A stretch of 64,000 nt of DNA from Bursaphelenchus xylophilus (Eukaryota > Nematoda > Chromadorea > Rhabditida > Aphelenchoididae), in contig CAJFCV020000002.1 in the NCBI GenBank assembly GCA_904066235.2, forward strand, positions 6,634,001 to 6,698,000, given 5' to 3'. Below, one piece after another: positions 47,860-61,046 of this stretch (its first letter is position 1; each line of letters opens with the position of its first letter). The notes beneath the pieces are model-generated. The model had not been told where the DNA came from, did not search any database, and saw only the letters and a list, made by a program, of their open reading frames with translations. Position numbers and translations under genes: made by a program.

Positions 47860-49564
47860 ATGAAAGGAGGGTAGGCAGCAATTACATATTTTTGTTATAT
47901 CTGTATTACTTTAGTGTAAAAAGCAAGTCTGGAAAAAGATCCGGTGGAAGTACCGAAGATCCCTTCAGTGGTGGAGGCGTTGCATCCAAGTCAAGGGGAA
48001 AGGCAAAGAAATCATTGAGCAATAGCAAAGAGGAGACCCGGCGATTGGCCACGGCCAAATCAGAAAGAGATGGAGCTGCTGAGATGACTGAGATTGCATC
48101 CAAACTTACGAGTCACGATTGGTACCATGGAATGATGCCCAGAGAAGAAATCGAGGATTTGCTCAAGAATGATGGAGATTTCCTACTGAGAAAAGTAAGT
48201 AATCGAAAGTCGAGATCAAAGTTTTTCTTCAGACAGATGTATCGAAGAAGCCAAGAATCGCGATCAGTGTCTTTTCCAGTAACAGAATCCGTCACATTCT
48301 TCTCAATTTCGCGGACCAAAAGTGGTTTATCCGAGATGCAAAGATGGCATCAGTCGGCCAATTGGTGGAGCATCATCTCAAGAACAAGATCCCTGTTCAG
48401 AATGATGGGACCTGCATCTCACATCCGATTCCTCGGCCTGATTTTTATATTCTTCATGATCACATTACATTGGGGCAAAGATTGGGTGGAGGAGCTTTTG
48501 GAGATGTCCACAAAGGACTTCTAAAGAGGAATAATGAGACCTTGCCTGTGGCAGTTAAGAAACTGAAAGGACAAATGAGAAAGAAACAACGGACCGAGTT
48601 CGTAAAAGAAGCCAAGATCATGAAAAGATTCAATCACAAGAATGTGGTCAAGGTCTATGGAGTAGCCCCTCAGGTAATTCAGTTTTGTTTTTGACGACTT
48701 AAGATTATTCTATGACGTAAGAATGGGAACATCTTATTTCCAGGAAGAGCCGCTGCTGATTGTTCTGGAGTTCTGCCCTGGAGGAGCCCTCAACAGTCAT
48801 CTGAAGGGTCATCCAGAAGTCTCGGTGGATCGACTCTGTAATTACGCGAAGGATGCCTGCCGAGGAATGTGTTATTTGTCTTTGCGGAAGGTAATTTGGG
48901 TGTCAAGAGAGGGCCGAGTCCTTTGTTTGTCCTTCCTGAGATTTGTAATTGCCGTTTAATCTCATTTAGATCATCCACCGCGACATCGCCGCTCGCAATT
49001 GTTTGCTGGGAAAGGATGACGAGGTCAAGATCAGTGACTTTGGCCTTTCTGTGGCCACTAGTGAACTCAAATTGGACAGGTTGAGCAAGATGCCGATTAA
49101 ATGGCTGGCCCCGGAGACTCTGCGCAGTGGTGTCTTCTCGACGAAAACAGATGTCTGGTCATTTGGAGTGATGATGTGGGAAATATTCAGTCGATGCAAG
49201 ACTGATCCTTACCCAAACGACAACAATCTGCAAGCCCGAGGCAAGATTTTGAGTGGGAAACAACCAATGGATGCACCCGCGAACACCCCACCCCACATGG
49301 CGGCTATTCTCATTCTGTGTTTTACTCAGGTACGGTTACTGTAGTCATCAGAAAAACAAATTATTATAGCAAGCCGACCAACGTCCCAGTTTCGAGGCTT
49401 TGTTCAAGATTATGTGCCCTAGAGAGAGTCCTCCGGAACCAGAATCCAACGACGAATTCATGAAGGAGATCGAGAAATTCAAGAAAGAAGCCGAAGCCAA
49501 CAAAGAGAGCAAGGCCGAAGGGATCTCCAAGAGCACGGGAAACGCTTCGAAGCCTGTCGAATAA
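47860..49564 (+). CDS. SH2-domain tyrosine kinase, nematode Fer-like (no F-BAR)
   Basis: Six exons: 47860-47870, 47915-48194, 48233-48673, 48744-48890, 48970-49329 and 49370-49564; 477 residues. A Ser/Lys-rich leader of about 70 residues is followed by an SH2 domain from Trp73 (DWYHGMMPREEIEDLL, with GDFLLRK as the phosphotyrosine pocket). The kinase domain has the Gly loop LGGGAFGDV, VAVKKLKG, HRDIAARN (Asp298), SDFGLSVA, and PIKWLAPE where many kinases have an autophosphorylated Tyr nearby. A charged Glu/Lys tail follows. The layout resembles the expanded nematode SH2-kinase family (FRK-1/SPE-8 type). The 11-nt first exon is the weakest part of the model. Confidence 0.88.
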
Positions 49565-52500
49565 ATCCTAAGAACTCCTTAATTATCTCGGTTTAATTGC
49601 ACTTGGCCATGGGAAGGACAAAGGTCCGAAACAACTGACCGATTTGGAGTGGACGGACGGCCAGACGAAACGGCGTCGGTCGTCCCAAACAGCCGCGCAG
49701 CCCCGGAATTTAAACTTTTTCACATAAAATCGCTTCAGACTGATCGGCGCCGTTTTTCGGGTCGGTGTTTAGAATGTCGATTTAGCCTGCGAAATGTTTA
49801 TTTGATTACCGTAACCTGTTCAATTTGTATCTCTAGTTCCAAGCAAACAATTCTTGGTTTCTAAAAAGTAATATTTCTGATTTCTTTTTTATGGAAACAT
49901 CACGTTCTCCGCCTAAAATACGTGTCTTGTTCCGGTTTACAATCTCGGAGATGTCACAATTCCAACCCCTCAGGCATTATATATTTGTCTCTTATATTTA
50001 CCTTGTCAGGAGTTGCGTAATTAATTATTTCCGACAAGACTTTCTGGGTCCGGCTCCATACTCGCCCTATCAATCTAAATTAAAATGTTTTGAAAAGAAA
50101 ATACTTGGTTGTAATGTTTGTACACACATCTTGATAGACTCGACCCAGATCGCAGAGTTATCAGCAGCAAAGAAAACTTCCGAGATATCAGGACTTGTCA
50201 GTTCGGATTAGCGCCGTCTGACGTACAGCCCAAGGCTATTAGTCGCCTTGGTTTGTCAGCTTTTTTCACCGGCGATACAACATATTAAAACACGAGGTTG
50301 CGTCAGAAAAAGGTGGCAGCGCCCAGGCCAAAACAAGTTGATTGGCATCCGGTGTTTGGCGGCATCACTTAATCGCTCTTTAAGGGAATTCAAGGGCGAT
50401 TATGATGAGGGGACACTGATATCCAAGATTTCTGAGAATTTCTGGGTTCTTTTATGTGTAATATGGTCTAGGTATTATTACAGCAATCGAGGGATGACTG
50501 TCAGAGACTCATTAGTCCCTTAGGTAATCTGTTGTCTATTTCTCGTAGGTGCCATGCAACGAATTATTACCAAATCCAGAACATTTGGTCTTATTTCGAC
50601 CACTCTTCCTCTTCTCCGGGTACTGTAGAGACCTTGAGTTATAAATTTAGTCGCGCAATGGCAGTCTTCCTTTCCAAATTTCTTTTGAATCCCTCGAATT
50701 GCGTAAATTCTCGTTCAGATTATAGGTTTATGTTCTCCTTTATAAGCACATATATTGCCGGTCCCAGTTATCTGGCCAATAATCTCATCCAAACTTTGTC
50801 GGCGTCCCTTCTTCTCAACTTAACCCGAGATTTGCCGAGGTCTGAGGTGTAATAAAGCCTTTCAGATTATGTCACCTTGCTTTTTTCCATATTTCCAACC
50901 CCAATATTAAACATTACATTAAGTTTTATGTCTTAGTTTCTGTTTTAAAACTTTTACATCCGCGTATTTACCAGTTGTAAACCCATTTCGAATATTAATC
51001 CGTATTTTACAGCCCTTCCGAGTGCGCGAACCAATTGGAGACAATATGGGGAGTAAGTTTAGGGTTCCAATTATTAGTTATAGTAGTTTAAACGATCTGA
51101 GCAGCGCTCTCTCATTTCGACTTTTCAAAACGAATTAGCGTTTTTTATCAAGAGTCTTGATCAAAAATGTTTGAAGAATGCGCGCAAATGTTTTTGAAAA
51201 CTTCTGAAAACAAAAGCTGACATTGCGTGATTCCATGGAGGGGAACAGACTCCGAGAGTACTGTAAAAATAGTGTCTGGTGTGTCTGTTTTGCGAGAAAT
51301 TGCTGTGGAATCTGTTAACCTACAGTGAATTCAGCATAAATGATTAATTAATTTCGTTTTGTTTTAAGGAAAAGCAGCCAGAACGGTGGTCTATAATAAA
51401 ATTGTTTTTTACCATTAGAATAAGTTTTCTCCCCGCCTACCGTATTTCTGTTTTTGCATCAAAATGTCCGTTTTCTCGGTGATCTCTTCAGATTCCGATC
51501 GAGCATCCCATTCCCCAGATATTCATATCGCGATCATTTCCGATTAGTGCGATTAAATATCTGATTGACACATTCTTTGAACGCAACAAACAAGGTGTTC
51601 AAGTGCAAGATTAGGATGCCCCTTTTTTAGAGATTCAGATTTATAAAATAGTAAACAAATTTGCATATTAGTGATGAATAGGCTGGGAAAATAAGTTCAA
51701 GGACAAAGTAAAGGAACCCAAGGGATCATCTGAACATTGACTTTAAGCATTCTTTGCAGGAAAGCAGTACGAAATGTGTAGTCGGTAACTGTGTTAGTCT
51801 TCGCACAAAACAATACTATTCGATTACCGTATTCATTCAACACGTTCATAACAGTCTCCTTTACTGTAGTCTAATTGTCGCAACTCTCCATCCCTTAATT
51901 ATATTATACTTGACCTTTTTGTAACTGACCATTTAAATTATTATTTCCGTTTCAATCTGGCGTCCATTCAGTCGCATACTGTAATTATTATGAGTCCATT
52001 CGTAAATATTTTTTATTTGGGCCAAACCCAATTTGATTTATTCATTTAAATCAATAACTTCTTTACACCCTGGGAGCCGAAAACAATTCCGATTTTATTT
52101 TTATTCTTTCGGCATATTTATGAAAACTGTTATGACTCCAGAAGGCGGTACGGTAGCACTGGAAGAGAGGACCTTCAGGATTTATGTATTTTATGACTCG
52201 GCCTGGGATCTTAAAGAGGTCGGAGAAGCGGGAAAAGTGGGTATTAAACTGGAGGGAAGAACTTCCTTTATAATTGGACTAGATTTTTCTGATATTTTTT
52301 TTATATTTACTAGTCCGTCTGGAATGTCATTGGAGTAATTTTTGGCGTCCGCACGGTGCAAAAAAAGTCAGGGTGCGAACGATATCCGAAAAAAGCGAAT
52401 CGCACTGTGCAAATCGAACTTTTGTTTTCTCACAGTGCATGTCGCCGAAACCGCCCCAGCGACGGGCTAATATATATACTTTCGAAAATTAGAAATGCAG

Positions 52501-54534
52501 GTGAAATCTGGCGTTGTTTTTGAAACCCCAATGCCTCGGGATATCTGATTTTCTTTACGCCGTTTATCAAATATTTGTTTATGTAGTAATTTGAGATGTT
52601 TATGAAAATATTTTCGCTTTTCTGGATCTCAGGGAATACGGTAATCGTGAGTCGTCAAAGATTTAATCGGTGAATTCGACCGTTAAAAAACTTAAAATTA
52701 AAAAAAAATAATCGAAGAAGGAAGCTCAAGGCCCTTCAGCTCACTTCAGTATCACCTCAGAGATCGTTTCTAAAGTCCCCATCTCTTTTTTGTATCCATT
52801 ATTTAAGCTTGCCGGGTATAATCGACCAAATAATTAGCGATTCGCGGATTACCGATCATTACATAAAAAGCATTTAAGTGGAAAGATCGCCATTCAATGG
52901 CCAAAACATATTGAATGCCCGGGATTATCCCCCTTTTGGTGGTGTTAATTGTCCGAATACGGTATTCCAAAAAAGACCTGCACTTATCACCGACTTAATC
53001 GTGCTTTCTTCTCGCCAACTTACAACACTATTAATTTAGTTTCTCGTTTTTTAAGTCGACCAATTATTTATTTGCCTTATCAGCGTCAAAATTTCCAAAA
53101 AACTGGCGCCGATTCTGTCCGACCGCACTCCACCAGCTACTCCAATAATATTATTCTTGGCCTTATCAGCCCCGGTTCCTGTGAGTGCACCGTTGATTGA
53201 AGGGCTCATAAATCTTGTCTTTCTGGCTGGCCTTTTTTCGGCTAAATATATTTTTTGTTTCTTTGGATATTTGAAATACCTCAGATTCCGTCTTTTTCAA
53301 TCCATTGGTCCGTTTACTAGAAGGGGGCGGAGCTTAACAGGTTTCAACCAATCAGCGAAGAGAACGGGAAAAGGGGCGGAGTGGGTACCTTTGAGCTACG
53401 AAAAGAAGAGTAACATCAGGCTTCCCAAATATTTCCTTTTGGTTTGTAAACTTTTATTTTTCGGTCATTTTGATTTACATATCTCGGGGTTACTGTAATG
53501 TCGGATATCAGATTCTGTGTAATTGTCACGAGGGTTTGATTAATGGGTTCTAATTTTCGCCTTGGGCTCTCTCTTAATTGTCCGCGTTACTTTTATTTGT
53601 ATTAGAAAAGATTTGTTTTTTCTTTATCACTGAAGTCGCCGACGATGTATAATCAGACGTCAACACTTTTTACCGCGTCAAATAATCAAGTTTCTGGTCT
53701 GCGTAGATCCAAAATATTAAGAGTACTAATCAGCTGAATAACGGAAATAACACGAAACGGTTTTTGAATTCTTGGTAGCCGTTAAGAGTAGTCTTATTGT
53801 TAGACTTTGTCAAAACATTTCCCCCTCAATCTCAACAATTTTCTTTGGATGTTTTCAAGTTATGGAAACGAAAAAAACTTTGGAAATTGGAGCGATTCAC
53901 CGTGTTTTGAATGGTTTTTGTTAAAGTCAAAGAAGTTTTGTCGGGTGCAAATTGGCGACGTCGCAAAGGTCGCTCCAATTGGCAGTGCAATTCTTTCTCA
54001 TTTTACGGTATTCGGCAGAGTGAAGTGGCTGGGTCATTGATTTATGCAAATCTCAGAGTTTAGTATTTTATTTTTTATTTTTTTCGTCCAGATTTATTAG
54101 ATTTCTCATTGATTGATCCCAATTTCAACATGTTTTAATTTTCGATCGTTGATTTGTAAAGAAAACTTTTGTCTCTTCTTGGCTTTGTTTGATTCGAAAT
54201 GTGGCCAAACGGCCAATGGCGGCCCATCCCAACTGCACTTTCTCTTTTCGGCTTGTCAAAATGTTTGCCTTCGATTTGTCTTTCTCAATGTCATTCCCCT
54301 TAGAGAGGGGCCGGGGGTGGGGGTGATGAGCCCTCAGGCTCTCTTATCACTAATCACTGCTCTCCGCTTCTCGCCTCAAGGGAAAGACGAATTGCGCAGT
54401 TTAAGCAAACAAAGGTTACGGTAACTTATTACAAGCCATTCAACGTCTCTTACAATTATAAAATTTTGCGAGAAAGCTTGATGATTACCATTTGACATTT
54501 TCAGAGGTACTTCCGGAGTCAATTCGAATACAAA
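49565..54534. other. 5-kb region without recognised genes
   Basis: No frame here has both length and splice or domain support; frames at 49891-50211, 52033-52338 and 53157-53498 are chance-like. GCAC-GTGC palindromes occur near 52352, 52413 and 52433. An acceptor-like TTTTCAG at 54498-54504 precedes the FoxD start and may be a spliced-leader or 5' UTR intron site. The region may carry regulatory DNA for the FoxD gene. Confidence 0.5.
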
Positions 54535-55828
54535 ATGCACTTCTCAATGGAAGAAATACTCCGAGATGCCTCGATAAAGATGGCCCCACCCTCCAGAAAA
54601 CGAGCCCATCCCATCGAAACCTCTCCTCAATCATCCACGACCAGTGATCCCAAGCCTAGTCCTAGCGCTTCTGTCGAAAGAGACAACTCTCACAGTCCAG
54701 ACCCTGAGGCTAAAAAACCAAAATTGGTCATGAAAGAGTCAGAATGGACAAAGAATGGAGCCAAACACGTTGAAGAAGTGCCCAAGGAGACCAGTCAATC
54801 ACCCGCTCCAGATTCCTCGACCAAAGATCTATCCCTGGAACGGCCAAGCACATCGTCCTCATTGGGTTCGGAAGATGAGGAAGAAGGGTAAGACGGACTT
54901 TTATTTATAAAGGAGACCGCGGTTATTAAGTCTTTGTCGCGATTGGAGGAGCGACGAAACAGGAGAAGTGGATCCAGGGAAACATTATTTTAATTGCTTT
55001 AAATGGGATTAGAGCTCCCAGGAGAAGAAAAGGGACTGAAAACACTGATAATGATGATTGACAAACGCTTAAAATAGAATCCCAACTGTGCAGTCAATAC
55101 TAATCAGATCTTATCTGTTGCAGAGGAAAGAACAATTCGGCGATGAGATCGAAATCCCGCCATCAGAAGCCGGCCATGAGTTACATCGCTTTGATCACCA
55201 TGGCCATTATGAACTCCCCTGATAAGAAAATGACCTTGTCCCAGATCTGCGAATTCATAATGGGCAAGTTCGAATACTATAGAGAGAAGTTCCCTCATTG
55301 GCAGAACTCCATCCGACATAATCTTTCCCTCAACGATTGCTTTGTAAAAATGCCACGGGAACCGGGGAATCCCGGAAAAGGAAACTACTGGACACTAGAC
55401 CCCAATGCCCAAGATATGTTCGACAATGGAAGTTTTCTGAGGAGAAGGAAGAGGTAAGTCTATTTTTGAGAGTTATTTATTAAAAGGATATTGATTAATG
55501 TAATTCGTATTTTAGATTCAAAAGAGAGCCAGTCCAGCCAAGTATGATGGGTTTCCCCTTTCCGCCATCCCCGTTCTTCCCTCCAATTCAGATGAATCCG
55601 TTCTCTCTTCCTCAACCAAATCCAGCTGCAATGATTTTAGATCATCAGATGAGAGCAGCGATGTCAGCCATGCAATCTCAGATGTCCGGCTATCCTTATC
55701 CCAATCTTCTTATGAATCCGGAGTTCCAATCTCAATTCCAATCCAATCAGAAGGCGTTGTCAATGATGGCCAATGTCCTTGGCCAGAAGCAGGTCTCTTC
55801 GCCGGCCTCTCCTGCTCCGAGTAAATGA
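54535..55828 (+). CDS. unc-130: Forkhead transcription factor, FoxD class
   Basis: Three exons: 54535-54887, 55124-55453 and 55516-55828; 331 residues. The N-terminus [13 protein letters not shown] is followed by a Ser/Pro/Glu-rich stretch. The forkhead domain starts at [15 protein letters not shown] and includes [35 protein letters not shown] and [16 protein letters not shown], a FoxD pattern. The C-terminus is Pro/Met/Gln-rich. In C. elegans UNC-130 is a FoxD repressor acting in axon and cell migration and cell fate. Orthology is inferred from class and N-terminal likeness. Confidence 0.9.
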
Positions 55829-56360
55829 TCTCATCCTCTCTCTAGTATAATATTTAACTTATTCGAGCTTCCTATTTATAAGTCTCCGGTACGTATTACT
55901 GTACAAAAGCATTTTAATTCATGTTTTTTTATTATTTCGAATCTCAATCTAAATAAAACAAGTGTTCTAATTGAGTACGGGGAAAGAGGCAAAAGGGCTA
56001 TGCAAATAGAAGGAAATCGTTTTATGATTATTGGGTGATTTATTGGCGGCCCTTTAAACCCTTGGATTGTAAGATCAGATCCATCAATCGGCGACTAATT
56101 GGGGACTTTTCTCTTTTTTCGAATAACCAAATTATCGAGCGTAAGGAGACTGATAACAGATATGATTGTAGCCATTCTCGGGCAATAAAATGCTCATAAA
56201 TCTGCGAAAACATGAGAGTAAACATTGATGCTTTATAATAAGTAATTACGGTGTCAGGAAGACACTTGGTATTGTAAACTACGCTTCTTTGGGAAACAAT
56301 TATCGATCATTCGCTGTTAAAACAGATTATTTCCTGGCCGTGAAAACAGTTGGCCAAACA
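55829..56360. other. Intergenic, no gene seen
   Basis: 3' flank of the FoxD gene with AATAAA at about 55953; nothing else recognised. Confidence 0.6.
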
Positions 56361-56799
56361 ATTAAAACACGATTTTTGAGCCACTGAATCAGCCGCCAGT
56401 TAGGCCCGGACATAGAAAAAAATGGATTTTGGGTTTTTGATCTTAAATTGACTGTAGGCATCCTATAAACATATGACCAAAATATTTTTGCCTAATTCTC
56501 CCATTAACCTACTGTAATTTACAATTTAATGTTTTTACAGTAATCGACTATTACTCCAAAACTACGCATCGTAAATAGTTGAAATTAAGAATACTTATGT
56601 TTTAGCACATGCTCGTCAAAGTGAATACAAAATTTTGGCACTCAGGTTACTGTAACATACCGCAATATAGGTTCGGCCGCACAAAATCGGCCGTAAAAAA
56701 ATTGTTTCTGAAAACCCGCAGCTGATTTTTACATATGTTGTTCAGCGTAAAATTCTGCCCTAGAAACATTTTAAAAAAGTTTAAAAAGTCGTGCCCCGA

Positions 56800-56870
56800 T
56801 TTTCGTGGTGTAGTGGATTTTGGTCAAGTTTAGTAATCCGAAGGTCGCGGGTTCGATCCCGGTGGAACCA
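56800..56870 (+). tRNA. tRNA-like sequence in left arm (probable pseudogene)
   Basis: GTGGTGTAGTGGATT resembles an A box and GGTTCGATCCC (56850-56860) is a perfect B box, ending GGAACCA. D-arm and anticodon-arm lengths are abnormal and the T stem has a mispair, so a working tRNA is unlikely. Confidence 0.5.
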
Positions 56871-57861
56871 AAATCTGTAAAACCGCACAAAACTTCAAAA
56901 AATCGTGTCGAGGGGAATTGATAATATACATGCAGAGTACCAAAAACTGTATCATGGGTTATTCGCAAATTAGAAGGCATTTTTCGGAGTTAAAATTATT
57001 ATTTTGGTCTTCGCGGATTCTGGCCCAAATTTAGTTAAGCAAAATGGCTAAAAATGATAATATATACCTTTTCTAGCCTTCTGAGTTCAATGCACCCAAT
57101 TTTTCGGACCTAGGATTACTGTAACATGGCGAAAACGGATTTCGGCCGCTAAAATCGGCCGTAAAACTGTTCATTGCGAGTATACGCAGCTAATTCTTCG
57201 ATTTTTCGAATCAGCGTGAAATTTTGCCCCAGAATCATTATATAATATTTCTTAGCTGACCATTTTTATTTCGCAGAAATTTTGCACTGAAGATTACATA
57301 CAAATTTTTTGGTTGAAAAAAAAATTTAAAAATTTGGGTTTTTGGTCTATAAATGTGTGGATCCATCGTTTAAATTCAGATTTGAAGTATTTTTGGCTTA
57401 ATCCAGAACTAATGCAGTTTTATTTACAATTTTCAAACTTGAAAGTAATTCACCACAGTGAAAAAAGTGTTTAACTGAGAAAGTCAACTTTGAGTGTCAC
57501 TAGTGTGGAATTTCATGCTGATTCGAAAAATCGAAGAATTAGCTGCGTATACTCGCAATGAACAGTTTTACGGCCGATTTTAGCGGCCGAAATCCGTTTT
57601 CGCCATGTTACAGTAATCCTAGGTCCGAAAAATTGGGTGCATTGAACTCAGAAGGCTAGAAAAGGTATATATTATCATTTTTAGCCATTTTGCTTAACTA
57701 AATTTGGGCCAGAATCCGCGAAGACCAAAATAATAATTTTAACTCCGAAAAATGCCTTCTAATTTGCGAATAACCCATGATACAGTTTTTGGTACTCTGC
57801 ATGTATATTATCAATTCCCCTCGACACGATTTTTTGAAGTTTTGTGCGGTTTTACAGATTT

Positions 57862-57932
57862 TGGTTCCACCGGGATCGAACCCGCGACCTTCGGATTACT
57901 AAACTTGACCAAAATCCACTACACCACGAAAA
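57862..57932 (-). tRNA. tRNA-like sequence in right arm (mirror copy)
   Basis: Reverse-complement copy of 56800-56870, with its B box at 57872-57882 on the minus strand. The same defects apply. Confidence 0.5.
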
Positions 57933-58360
57933 TCGGGGCACGACTTTTTAAACTTTTTTAAAATGTTTCTAAGGCAGAATTTTACGCTGAACAACATATG
58001 TAAAAATCAGCTGCGGGTTTTCAGAAACAATTTTTTTACGGCCGATTTTGTGCGGCCGAACCTATATTGCGGTATGTTACAGTAACCTGAGTGCCAAAAT
58101 TTTGTATTCACTTTGACGAGCATGTGCTAAAACATAAGTATTCTTAATTTCAACTATTTACGATGCGTAGTTTTGGAGTAATAGTCGATTACTGTAAAAA
58201 CATTAAATTGTAAATTACAGTAGGTTAATGGGAGAATTAGACAAAAATATTTCAGTCATATGTTTATTGGAAGCCTACGGTCATTTTAAAACAAAAAACT
58301 CAAAATCGATTTTTTTCTATGTCCACGGCTAATTCAGTGACTCAGAAATCGTGTTTTAAT

Positions 58361-59320
58361 TAATCACTCTTGGGCCTCTCTTGCGTTAAATCAAATCCAA
58401 ATAATCGATTTAAGACGAGTAAATAAAGATTTGGCTTATCAAATACTAGTTACCGTACTCTTCCAGTAATTGTAAAAATGTTTTTTTCGTTTTAAACCGG
58501 AAATATGAAAAGAAAAAAGGGAGCGTTTACCGTAGTAAAATGATCTAATTCGGCAGGTAGAGTGGGCCATAAAAATGTCGGATTCGGGGCCACCGAATGG
58601 GGCCTTTACTTTGACACCTTGCCGCCAACAGTTGTCAGAACAAATTGGATTAGACCAGATCAAAGAAAGGAGCATATCCGATCAACAAACATGACCTTTC
58701 ACTCTCCAATCTGCCCTGTTTTTTATGGCTTTGCGGTAAATCAAAAGAAAAACAGGAGTTGATATGATAAGCAGACTCTTGTATGTACATAATCTATGCA
58801 AATATTGTATTTGGTATCTGTGCATTTTTTATGTCATCCCATCTCATCACTGAAGAAAGATTACATTTGTAGGCACTTGGTTACAATTATTGCCATGTTT
58901 TCTGTTCCTTTCTGTTATTTTATGTTCGATTTTCTGTCTGATTAATTAAAAATAATTTTTCTCGGATAAACAGAAGCCAAAAATATACCGGAAATGTGTT
59001 ATAATATAAGGTCAGAAATACTAGAGGACATTGTTTTCGGGCATTTCTGATGCCGTATTACATCTGATTATGCAATTTTTCCACGTCATTGCTACAAATT
59101 TAAATAAATACGCGCTTATTTCCTCATACATTTCCTTACAATTGTTATTACACCAAAGAATCAAAAGTATATTTATTACACTTTATTATCATTTGATACC
59201 CGAAATGAATGTATAACCCAGATTAGTACCTGTATATAATATATTGGCAAAGTGTTGAGATCAGAGGAACCAGTTACAACCATTGAACAAAGCAAAAGAC
59301 CATTCACATACATACAAGTA
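58361..59320. other. Intergenic, no gene seen
   Basis: Between palindrome 3 and the 3' end of the receptor gene; AT-rich. No supported frame. Confidence 0.55.
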
Positions 59321-61046
59321 TTACAAAAGGACATCCCGATCATCCTGGAACCTGATGGCCGAGTTCTCAGACTTGATGAAAGTCGCCGTCCTGGAACGAT
59401 ATTTCTCTTGGAAACACCGCAGAAAACACTTGAGAGTATGCCGATATTGGGATGAGATCAGAGGATACAAGATGAAACAGGTATTGCAATTTATCAAGGA
59501 CAATAAGTCCAGGACATCTCCAAGCGAAAGATATACGAATTGATGGATATCATTTGGGAAAAGGCCATTCAAAATTGCCAGGATACCTGCAAATATCATG
59601 AGTAAATATGCATACCAAAATGTCATCATTTACTAACAATAAGTACTGCTTTATAATAAATTCCTAGACAAAAAAACTTACCTTGAGGGAATTCGGTGCA
59701 CATAAACACCATCAGCAAGATGACAAGTAGCTTGGTGGTCCTGTCCGAATGCACTTCACTTCTTTTTGAAGCCAGAGAAGTCCCAGAAGTGATCAATCGT
59801 CTTCTTCTTCGACTCATATCCAGCTTATAGAGTAAAGCCAAGGTGAAAAACATCAAAAATATACATGGGATCACTTTGAATGCAATGCCCGTCAACCAGA
59901 GATTGAATTTGAATATAAAACATGTATTAAATTGACTGAATTCTGCCAGTCCAACCGTATAAAGAGAACCTTCTTCTGAGTCAATTCGGACGATGGAATG
60001 AACAAGGAAAGTAGGGATGCATAACAAGATCACAGTAATCGAAATCAGCACGAAGAGTGGGCTAAAATACGGTAATTAATACGGAAAAAGTGCGCGGGGG
60101 AGCTTTAAGTAAAGCATATCAAATTTGATATTACACTTGAGTTCAGATTCATTATCTGTTTACGTGGATAAAGGTGTTTAGCAAAGTTCTTTAATTCCAT
60201 TGTACCACTATGTACAAAGTATTAATTAGAGACTGACGTGGCCTCCTTCCGTTCGAGAAAGGGAAGTTTTTCAGCCATTTATTAACCGCTAATTACTAAT
60301 TATAAACAAAATCCAATTAATTCTATTTGCCCGGATCTAATTCTTCCTGAATAAACTTGATTCCTGATATAAGAGAGGCCATTATAATATGATATTCTAA
60401 TAAAAATATAAACAAATGATGCGAGGAGTGATGACATAAATTATATTATCCATGTCTCCCTTACCCAGCAATGTTCTCGTGCATCCATTTAGACCCGATC
60501 TTGTCCAAAACTTTGTAGCGAATGTACGCAGTGGCCACAGAAAGGTAGAGGGTAATGGTATGCAAAGCAATCGAACACACAACATGACCCAGCAGAAATA
60601 TAATCCACGGAAAATCATAGCCGACAGGGGGTTTGTGGACATCAATCATGAAGGAGAAACGGACAGTAAATATTAAATACGAAGTCATCGTGATTATATC
60701 ACAGATCGCCATGAAGCTGAGCTAAAAAGGAGGGATTATGAAGGCGAAATAACTCTTACCAATCGATTTATGGCGCTTTTATACATGGCTGGGCGTGTTA
60801 GAACAAGAACATGGAGGATATTCATCGTGATCCCGACAATGCAAATACATAAGGCAAGATATTTATGGACTGATCCGTAGCGACTGAAAAGTAACTTTGA
60901 TTACCTTACAGTCAAAGTAAAATCGGGTGTAAAGAAAGGACGTACTTGCTGATCGTAATCAACGTCTCCAAGAAGGTCAAGGTGGCATTGTCTGTGAGAT
61001 CAAACAGTTCCAACTCTTCGTCGCATATCATTCCCTGTAAGGCCAT
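59321..61046 (-). CDS. Peptide GPCR, DMSR (myosuppressin-receptor-like) family
   Basis: Five exons: 60946-61046, 60760-60883, 60465-60721, 59682-60061 and 59321-59586; 375 residues. The short extracellular N-terminus has an NAT sequon. Seven hydrophobic spans can be traced. The region after TM5 (MSRRRRRLI), a Ser-rich loop, then SDRTTKLLVILLMVFMCTEF followed by PQG at TM6 are marks of the DMSR family, which binds FMRFamide-like peptides in C. elegans. NTCFILYPLISSQYR at the end of TM7 fits the usual NPxxY position in altered form. The 403-nt intron before exon 4 is the longest. Confidence 0.88.

Larger units (their letters stand above)
56361..58360. mobile_element. Palindromic element 3, 2.0 kb
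   Basis: Arms 56361-57223 and 57509-58360 are reverse complements with few mismatches, around a centre of about 285 bp. Each arm carries a tRNA-like sequence and several TTACTGTAAC-type motifs. The outer ends start ATTAAAACACGATTT. No transposase. The 69-codon frames mirrored in the arms are antisense to the tRNA-like region. Confidence 0.88.

Noticed and set aside
56771..56980. 69-codon frames identical in both arms of palindrome 3
   Set aside because: They are antisense to the tRNA-like box; the GIEPAT-type peptide is a known artefact of reading a tRNA B box backwards.
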